From contig OX419756.1 of NCBI GenBank assembly GCA_948567375.1, forward strand, positions 53,484,552-53,548,551: a DNA stretch of 64,000 nucleotides. The letters run 5' to 3'. Position 1 is the stretch's first letter; each line of letters starts with the position of its first letter. This document shows, piece after piece, positions 55,794 to 64,000 of the stretch. The position numbers were made by a program, and so were the translations under genes. Under the pieces are notes generated by a model. It worked only from the letters and a program-made list of their open reading frames with translations. It was not told the origin of the DNA and made no database searches. This DNA is from Lunularia cruciata. Taxonomy: Eukaryota > Streptophyta > Marchantiopsida > Lunulariales > Lunulariaceae.

Positions 55794-56765
55794 CACTCTA
55801 GAAGTAACAATTGTGGATGAGGTCTCTCTACCAAATCCATATGTCACCACTCTCTCCTCTACCATGTTGAGCTCAATATGCTCAACCAAAGTAAAGACTA
55901 TTGCCAAAGTAGGTAAAGTAGCATATAACAATGTAGCATCATGTACCCTACATTGTAACTCCTTGTCCAAGATCCCATACCAAAATTGGACTACTTGGGC
56001 CTTAGTAACTCCCTAAGTGAAACTGATCAACTATCTCATGTGAGTGTATGCCTTGCGTAGGCTCTTTCTAGCATTCCATTGGAACTCTTACAAGCTCCTC
56101 AACTTGTTAGTCCACACTCCTTGTTTAATATGCCACAAGCACTAGAAGAACTCTACCATGGGGTTGAACCTTAGTACTACACTACCTTTTGTAGTACTAC
56201 CTTCACTTGTACTAGCACCATCTCCAACTAGTGCACCTCCATTAGATCCACTAATGCTACTGGAGCTAGAACTCATGGGTAATACTGATCTACCCCTTGC
56301 AACCAAGCCTCAAGTGATAGAGATGTAGTTTGGAGACCATGGCTTGATCTCCTCCAAGTGAGCTCTCTTTAACTCATAATAGTCAACCATTGGCAAACCG
56401 TCTAAGTGCTAAAACAACCCTTTCTATGCCATGAAGGGTGTGAACAAAGTCAAGTTCCGCATCTACTATAGATCACACCAACTATCAAACTCCTACATGA
56501 AGTCATCTAACTCAATGGTACCTACTATACCATAGTAGCGCCTGGGACAATTGGAGACACCATAAATCTCATCCATGTCTCATAACAACAATGCGGATAC
56601 ACCAAGTGCACTCTCAATTAAATCAACTCTTGTGTCAAACTCCAACTCAAATTCAATCTCCTCACTCATTGGGACCTAAGATATAGGTTGATATCAAGCT
56701 ACACTTTGAGTGAACCTATTGTGTACTACAATGCTATCTCCTTTAGAATCCCCAAAGAACTCCAT
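55794..56765 (-). pseudogene. A2 gag N-terminal part
   Basis: It matches A1 gag, for example LDKELQCRVHDATLL near 55960. It retains the ATG start (56763-56765, MEFFGDS) that A1 has lost. It is decayed by stops. Confidence 0.8.
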
Positions 56766-57739
56766 CGTGATAATGGAACTCAAATTGCAACCATAATCAC
56801 CACAAGGATCCCACCAAGAATCACCACCAAGTGCCACCACCAACTGAACACCACCCACTAATGTAGCTCTAACTACAATAACTACACTAAGGGAAAAGGT
56901 GACCTGTAACCAACCATCACAACATGCACTCTCATAATCTACAGGTCAACACTTCTTGCTTCATCAAAGAGTAACACAAGTAATCTAATTGGTCATCACT
57001 CTAGTCTCACTATCAAGAGCACACTAGAGCACCAATACTCTAAAGTCAAGGCACCTCACACAAACATGGTGCATAAATAAGAAGTAGAGAAAGGACGGAT
57101 CCAATCACAAGAAGTCTAAACAAAAGTCTTTATCTCATAAATCAATACCAAACTAACTCTACCACCATTTGGCATTTGATATTTGACATAATAAGAGTGT
57201 CTATCTACTTCCTAAGCTATTAGGATCATCAAGAATGAGATCAAACTACCTCTCCTACATGTGTATAGGTATCAATGGAATAGTCACTAGGACAATAAGT
57301 GAAAGTAGATCAGTTGGCTAGGATACTAGTCTAGGAACTAAATATTTGGTTCAAAAACTAGTGCACACAATCTAGAACGGTGGGCAGATTTTGCCAAACA
57401 ATGATCAAGAAAACTCATCTAAACTAGCTAGCCTCATGCCAAAAGGCCAGCTTGCTGGCCCTTTTAGGCCTTTATGGCCTCTCATATCCCACACCTATGC
57501 CTTGAAACACCAAATAAGGCCTTTCTTCTTGCCAATTTGAACCTTCTTCAAATCTTGCCAAGCTTCACACAACTTGAGCTAAATTTGGGGTAGTTTGGGT
57601 GGCCTTCAAATCTAGGCAACCTCTACCAAATCTGACATAACTCCTCTATAGTTGGCTGACCACCAAATCCTTTTCTAGATCTCCACTTGAGCCAAATTGG
57701 AAGGATGAGGATCTCCAAATCCTTAATTTGAGGAGATAA
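56766..57739 (-). other. A2 leader, primer site and partial 5' LTR
   Basis: The leader (to 57155), primer site TGGTGGTAGAGTT (57156-57168) and LTR end (from 57170) match A1 24524-25550. The tRNA-like block lies at about 57297-57368. J cuts the LTR at 57740. There is no gene. Confidence 0.75.
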
Positions 57740-59032
57740 TGTGACAACCCAACAAGTATCATTTTTGCAGTAATCAATAAATAATCATTTTTTCCATAGA
57801 GATACAAGTTAAAAATGGTAAAATACAAAGTAAATAATAACCAAACAGTTCTTCTTGATTTCTTCTTTAATCTATTGGGTAGAAACCACACCCAACAAAG
57901 AGTAGCAAGCACTCAATTTCAATCTTGTCATAAAAAAAATTGCAACCATAATCACAATTCATAAATTTCTTTCCAAACCAATCTTGATTGTGATGATTCA
58001 ATTCTTCCAAAGAAGTCTACTTCACCACAAAACAACTTTGCTTGGAATTATGTTCCACTCCTCTACTAAAGGCACAACTTCCTCAATCAAAATTGCTTTG
58101 CATCAATTTGGTATTGTGATCACAAATGCAAAATACTACCAACATTATTATTCCTCATAGATTCATCAAGGCATTGCCTCAGTTGCACCTCTACTTAGGA
58201 TAAAGCACAAAGAAGTGAACATTACTATTTTAGAATCCAACATCTAATACTCACTAATTTCTTATTGAACTTCTCCAAACACTCACAAACACAAAAGTAA
58301 GATTGATACTCAAAATTTAGTTGAAATGAGAAGCATTGAGTTAGAACACTTTGCTTTACTCAACTTTGAAAATATGAATATTAAATAGAATACAACAACA
58401 TATAATGCCTCCTTTAAATAAGCATATTACTTCAACAATGATCTAAACTACCTAAACTACTTCAACAATTGTTACTTGACAAATCTATAGATAGATCCAA
58501 AGTGTCACTCCATTTTTTCATATCTATCATATCATATCGTATCTACCTCTTCAGATCTCAAAACTATTCCTTATCTGATTTGATGCTTACTTTTACTTCA
58601 ACTTCTACACCCATTGTAAGCACAACGCTTCATGTACTTTGGATTTATGTACAACTTCTATTGCTTCTCTATTTTTATCCTATCTTCAATCTAAACTGAA
58701 ACTAAAGTCATGGGTATCCTAACTACATTCTTCTTCTCTACTTTGACTACTTCAATGAACTTAGGTAACCTTCACTCCTTCTTCAACTACTTTGCATTGG
58801 GGGTTCTACCTTCAAACCATTGCAAAGTTCATCTAATTTTGATCTCACTAGATCTAATCTAAGACTCATATTGTCTTCTACCTCTATCAACTTTTATCTA
58901 CACTTTCTCTCAAGAAAATCAACAATTTGTTCATATTAGTGTCCTTTGCCTTTCTCTTCCTCATATCCTACACCAACAATTTCAACTTGTGTAGTCTTGC
59001 TTCCTTCAATTTCATTTCTGCTTTAGTACTTA
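57740..59032 (-). mobile_element. Partial E-type LTR J, cut by K
   Basis: It begins TGTGACAACCCAACAAG in A2 LTR sequence and shows the 3' part of an E-type LTR. It next has the H/G-type segment (GACTTTAGTTTCAG on the minus strand near 58700) and then the coiled-coil segment of the long type (58830-59030), broken at 59033. It thus holds parts of both LTR types, perhaps the ancestral layout. Confidence 0.8.
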
Positions 59033-62000
59033 TGAAAACCTAACAAGTATCACTTTTGCGGTAATCAAGTAAATAAAGTTTGGTCCTATAGAGATATGAG
59101 TCAGAAATGGTCAAATACAAAGTAAAACAATCAAAATATAGTTCTTCTTGATTGTATCTTTAATCTCTTAGGTAGAAACCACACCCAGAAGAGAAGAGAG
59201 TAACAAGCATTGACTTGCAATCTCGTCACAAATTAACACTCTATAATCACAATATTATCCAATCTTTCCAAGCCAACTTAGATTGTGATGATTCAGATTC
59301 TCTCAAAGCTAGCTACTTCACTGCAAAATGAATTGAATTGTGTTCCACCCCTCCACTAAAGGCACAACTTCATTGATTGAAATTGCTTTGCATCAATCCA
59401 ACGCTACCTTCACAAGTGCAAAATACAACCAACACTATAATTCCTCTCAGATTTGTCAAGGCATTGCTTTGATTGCACTTCAAATAGGATCAAACACACA
59501 AAATGACAATCACTATTGCAGAATCCAACATCTAACAAGCACACTAACTTGCAATTTGAAATTTTCCCAACACTCACAAAAAAAACACAAGATTGATACT
59601 CAGAATTAAGCTCAAGTAACAAGCACTAAGAGATGAAACTTTGCTTTATCTATCTTCAAAATTACAAATGCTAAACAATATTATGCTACAAATGCCTCCT
59701 TTAAATAGGCAAGGTACTTTGATAGTTACTAACAACTATACCATTCTAGCCAACATCAACCTTGACGTTGGCTTCCAAACCCAATGTTCCTTGAAGAATT
59801 TCTCCTTCTACGGATCTCTTTAACACTACTCATAAATCTTCTATTTCTTCTATCTCTTCACTACAAACTACAATTGCAATCCTCTCTACTCTATCTACAT
59901 CATTATCATCTGACCCATTTTTCTCTACTGTCTCAAGCAACTCACCCCATGACACTTGCACTCCTACTTCTACCACTTTGGACTTCTTCTCTAACATCAT
60001 CTCACTACAAAGTCTATCCAATTGTGATCTAACAAGATCTAACTTGAGACTCACATTATCTCTTACCTCTAACATCTTTTTATCTACACAATCTTGCAGA
60101 CAAATCAACAAATTATTCAACTCCGTGTCCCTTGCCTTCTTCTTCCTTATCTCCCGCACTAACAACTTCAACTTGTGCAATCTTGCCTCTTCCAACTTAC
60201 CCTTGGCTTTAGTACTGAGCATTGCTTTCAACTTGTTTACCATTGTGCCTACTACATCTGACTTTGCCCTTGGCTCTACTTTCTCTTTCTTTCTCTTCTC
60301 CTCTAGCTCATTCTAATACATCACCAACAAATCCTTGAACTTAGCCATCGTTGCTTGCCTGTTCAAAACTAGTTGATCTTAGCTTTTGCTCCTCTTAGCA
60401 ATCCTTGGAATTGTTCTTCCTCCTGACTATGTTCTATTAACTCTCACTGCTAGGCTTGGTCCTTCTCGGCCGCTCTCTTCCTCACACTCTCCAACTCTTG
60501 GTCCATCACTGCCGCACTTGCCTTTGAATGTATCACCTCCACTCATGCATCAACAATTTCCCACTTTTGTACCTCAATCAATGCCAGCTTCTCCTTTGAT
60601 TCCTCCCTACATTTCCATCTCTACTTGCATTAGCATGCTTCTCAACACCGGGGTCTCCTCACTCCATTTTGTCACAACCACTAAGTCATCCTTCACGTCT
60701 AGATTAGCACTCATCATCTCCACTTTCTTTTGTTGCAGAAACACCAATAGAGTACACATGATCTTTGACATATACTCCACTCCATCACATTTCCTTTTGC
60801 TGTCTCTGCTATTTTTGCCTTTGGCAGGCAATTCTTTGACTGGTGCCTTACCCTCAAGATGCGATATTTGTATCTTCAATGTTTCTCTATCTGAACTCTC
60901 CTCCTCCTTGGTGGTAGCTTTGCTTGATCCAACAACAACAACTTGAGTACTTATCTTCCACCTAGCAACCCTTGAACATACCAAGGCTACCTGTTCTTCC
61001 TTCTCACACTCATGCTCGGCTGTTGACACCTCCAGACATGGCTTCTTTGCTTCCATAACCTTTTCTCTAAATTGTTGGACTTCAACTTCTCCTTCACTGC
61101 CACTGCTTGATTCCTCACTCTATAGTGTGAAATCTTCTTCTCCTCTTGAGGCTTCTCCCTTTGACTTGGTTTCTCCCTCTGATTCCTCCTCTAAAGTTGA
61201 TTCTTTCACCTCCACCAACACTGGCTTTGAGTTAAGCTTTTGTATGTTTTGAGGCTGCACCGATGTAATTTGTCCTTCGGGCTACTTTTCTTTTTGAGCA
61301 TGGAGATATCCATTGCTACTATTTTCTTCTTTCCACTCTTCAAAGTTATTCATCCCCTTCATGTGCCCCCTCCATATAATAGCGTCCATCCGTATCAGCT
61401 TCCTTGTGCAGATCTAGGTGAAAGTGGGACCGCATTCTACTTCTTTCCTCTAAAGTCAACAGATTCAGCCCAAAGTAGAAATGACCCACAAAGGATAAAA
61501 ATTAGTGAGGCCACATATCCATTCTCCAACTAGTGAGTATTTGCCCTACATGCTGGTGCAATTATTTTGCCTAGTCCACCACCTCTCGTGCAAACATCTA
61601 GCAAAAGAACACTGCTTGTTGCATTGTGACATAGGTGGTTGGCTCTCGCTTGATCGTAACCATCATTGGGCTCACAATCCCTCTTTGCACTAGGTCTTTA
61701 TAACTATCCACCTTAAACACATTCTTGGTGTGAGGTCTATTGAAAGAATACCTAACCTTGATAGTTTCCTCCAACGCATCACACTTCCAATAGAAGGTGA
61801 CACCTCCTACCTCTCTTGCTTCTCTATCTAAGACAAATCTCAAATCCAACTCAGTCCATCAAGCCAGATCTCCTCTTTTCCCTTCATGCTTTGGCCCATC
61901 CTTGCAATTGCTAGCGGCGATGGCAAGGATTGCTAGGATTGCTATCTCTACCGTGAACCCTGGAAAACTCAAATTCAAGTTCCAAGTAAAAAATGTGATA

Positions 62001-62619
62001 CAAAGCATCAATAAGTCTTTGATCCTCAACTCTACATCTAATCCATGCATTGCAAGACCCCTCACTACACTTTGATTACTCACTTTTTGGGCCATTGTGT
62101 GCTTCCTCACTCTCCGCTTATGAAAGATCAAACCCGAGATTTTAACCCACTCCTCTTGCATATTTGTAGTTTGCATTCCTTAGGGTCAATTCTGAATAAG
62201 AATAGGGTAGCATTTAAACATTGTAGTGCTTCCTCTCAATTTTATAGGCCTTCACTGATCAATCATTTTTAAGTGCTTCTATGTGTTACTCACCAATTTT
62301 GTGAGTCTATTTCCTGTCACTTTCAAGAACACCTTGGTCTTCAAGTAGTTACTTTCTTCCCATGTACTTTCTTGACTGGTGAACCCAAAGAAGTTTGTTA
62401 CAGGATCTTTGGATCAAGTTGCACTACCCAATACAAAGTCCTCTTCTTCATATTTCATTATGTCCAACCTGAGTCCTTTGGACTTTGACCCAAAGTAGAA
62501 TTTGAGTTTATGCCAAACACATGATTTCTCATGTTTCTTCCCCGTTTAGCCCTCCTTTGGCTTTACCAACTCACTTCTACTTTAAAACTTGAAAAGAACA
62601 AAAAATTTGGGTACTAACA
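59033..62619 (-). repeat. K 3' LTR (3587 bp)
   Basis: It begins TGAAAACCTAACAAG (decayed TGTGACAACCCGACAAG) and ends TTGGGTACTAACA (decayed GTGGGTACCACA). It aligns with F along its length. Confidence 0.87.
59790..62080 (-). pseudogene. LTR-resident ORF in K LTR
   Basis: Open pieces are 59830-60243 (coiled coil KLEEARLHKLKLLVREIRKKK, then EVGVQVSWGELL), 60607-61056 (acidic), 61598-61849 (LRFVLDREAREVGGVTFYWK, TYVTMQQAVFF) and 61859-62176 (FFTWNLNLSFPGF). They match F and E in the same order. The function is unknown. Confidence 0.68.
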
Positions 62620-62937
62620 TTTTTGAGCGTCCTGGTGAATATCAACTTCAGGTTCTTTATACAAGGCCTAGTCTGTGGTCCAATATTTTGTAGCTCTCCT
62701 CCTATTCACTTGAGTGGCAAAGGGATTGCCCTTCAGGTCTACAAGTTGAATAGAGCTATTGTCATAGATGTGCATAGCGCGGTAGGGCCTCATCCACCTT
62801 AGATGCTGCTTGCTTGGAAATATTTTTTTGCAATTATCATGTAACAACACCAAATCACCCTCTTGAACAACAATAGGCTTGATTTGCTTATTGTGCCTAC
62901 CCTTCTGCTGTGCTTGTACCTCTTTTGTGCTTTGCAT
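62620..62937 (-). pseudogene. K integrase C-terminal tail
   Basis: VVQEGDLVLLHDNCKKIF, LRWMRPYRAMHIYD and NPFATQVNRRRATKYW match E 31858-32060. Confidence 0.87.
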
Positions 62938-63552
62938 TGCATCATCTCTTTTCTCTTCAAATTACATTAGTTGATAGATCCAAAGATCTTGGCTTTCTTC
63001 TCCCAACAATAATTCTTCACATAGAATTTGATATGTCGGTACTTCAAATTCAATTGGTAGTATGGGATGCAATACATATGTCAGAAAGGTGGTAATCTTT
63101 TCAGTCATTTTATATGCCCACAAAGCTGCAGGTTACTTTGTGTCCCAGTTGTAGGCATAATTGATTGTCACCTTATTTAAAAAATTTCATAAGAATCCAT
63201 TGGCCTTCTTTGTTAGTCCATTCACTTTTGGATTATAAGGAGTCATCTTCCAATGCTTTTTCTGGAAGTACTTGGTTAATGCTTCCACCATGGAGTTCAA
63301 AAAATGGGTCTTCCAATCACTGACCAATTCCAGAGGACATCCATAATGCAAAATGATGTTTCAAAAGAAAAATTCTACAATTGTTTCCGCCTCATCTCTT
63401 CGAGTTGCCTTGGCTTCAACCATCTTGGTAGCATAACCAGTGCACACCAAGATGTATCAATTCCTTGTGAATTGGGTCATTGGTTGAATCCGATCCACAA
63501 AATTAATGCCCTATTTCTCAAATGGAGCCAATGGCAAAATCTGTCTTAAAGG
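62938..63552 (-). pseudogene. K integrase core
   Basis: Broken minus-strand frames correspond to E 31200-31830. Several stops are present (near 63130 and 63470). The catalytic residues cannot all be placed. Confidence 0.7.
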
Positions 63553-64000
63553 TCATTGTGAAGTAGCCGTCGGCTTTCCTATTTGCTGGTAGGCATCACA
63601 ACTTTGTAGATAAGTGTGAGTTTCCTTATACATTGTAGGCCACCAATACCTTGATGAAAGAATCTTCTTTACAATATTCTTTAGGGCATAGTGTCCTCCC
63701 AATGCTTTGGAGTGTAAGGACTCAATTACTCCTCCAACTTTGTATGCCTCTAAGCATCTCCAAAGTACTTTGTCTTTACCCATCTTAAATAAAATGTTGT
63801 GTTTTAGCTGGTACAATCCCATCTTCTTGAGGAAGACTACTCTTTCCTCTGGGTCTTCTCCCTTAAGACAATGACAAGTATGTAGATAATGATATTCTAC
63901 CACATACCTCAAACTTTGCATTGCCATTTAGTGATATAGCTCTTCATTAGGAAACCGATCATTGACTTCCAATTCTTGGTCTTGATTTTCCAACCTAGAT
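63553..64000 (-). pseudogene. K integrase zinc domain and end of RNase H
   Basis: 63553-63927 is open: YHYLHTCHCLKGEDPEERV, MGLYQLKHNILFKMGKD, then HSKALGGHYALK ... CDAYQ. The last zinc Cys is Tyr. The part above 63928 is the RNase H end (EELYH-type). Confidence 0.85.

Larger units (their letters stand above)
59033..64000 (-). mobile_element. Element K: E-type Ty3/gypsy element, 3' half in window
   Basis: The 3' LTR (59033-62619) is followed on the right by minus-strand pol ending as in E. The 5' part lies beyond the window. It is inserted in J. All genes are decayed. The polypurine tract seen in E is missing here: LTR sequence passes directly to decayed 3' coding sequence at 62620. Confidence 0.88.

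Noticed and set aside
1-64000. Ordinary host genes with introns
   Set aside because: I looked for exon-like open segments outside the retroelement parts. None show a non-element domain apart from the methyltransferase and PHD segments, which are co-linear with the A-family pol gene.

Overview
This window looks like intergenic DNA of a plant with a very large, repeat-filled genome. A gymnosperm such as a conifer would fit, but nothing in the sequence proves it. I found no ordinary host gene, rRNA, functional tRNA or CRISPR array. Almost every base can be assigned to LTR retrotransposons inserted inside one another. The grounds are paired LTRs, TG...CA ends, short target-site duplications (TSDs), and comparison of occupied with empty sites between copies. 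Family letters (A, B, D, E, X, etc.) are my own labels.

The main nest is seven levels deep: A2 contains B3 contains D contains X contains E contains A1 contains B1. A2 is a decayed minus-strand Ty3/gypsy element in pieces from 194 to 57739. B3 (1173-43357) is a solo LTR inside A2. D (1719-43209) is a chromodomain Ty3/gypsy element inside B3. X (4043-39937) is a coding-free TG...CA element, probably a solo LTR, inside the D pol gene. E (5018-35872) is a Ty3/gypsy element with 3.75-kb LTRs inside X. A1 (9178-26327) is a better-kept copy of A inside E gag. B1 (15248-23049) is a young, nearly intact Ty3/gypsy element inside A1 gag. A second nest on the right is A2 contains solo LTR F (47960-55788) contains B2 (49042-53129) contains solo LTR G (49933-51883). 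Further pieces are solo LTR H (36923-38823) in X, a 751-bp insertion L (47009-47759) in A2, and an E-type LTR J (57740-59032) broken by a further E-type element K (59033 to the window end).

Two features look biologically new. First, family A carries, between protease and reverse transcriptase, a C5-cytosine DNA methyltransferase domain resembling DNMT3. Motifs I, IV (PCQ), VI (ENV), VIII and the C-terminal block are visible. A complete Cys4-His-Cys3 PHD finger follows the integrase. Parts of the methyltransferase, including motif I and a motif IV-like site, are also seen in the old copy A2. A retroelement that brings both a DNA-methylation writer and a histone-reader-like finger is highly unusual. 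Second, each E-type LTR contains its own long reading frame, about 861 codons in LTR1, preceded by a TATA-like box. Its C-terminal peptide and stop position recur in four LTR copies. Family B also carries a small zinc-knuckle gene upstream of gag-pol, conserved in two copies.

Most genes are decayed by nonsense changes (several of C-to-T type) and frameshifts. B1 is the exception: its LTRs differ at about 6 of 679 positions and its 1519-codon gag-pol frame is open up to one in-frame TGA. Boundaries supported by TSDs are reliable to a few bases. Domain limits inside decayed genes are approximate.
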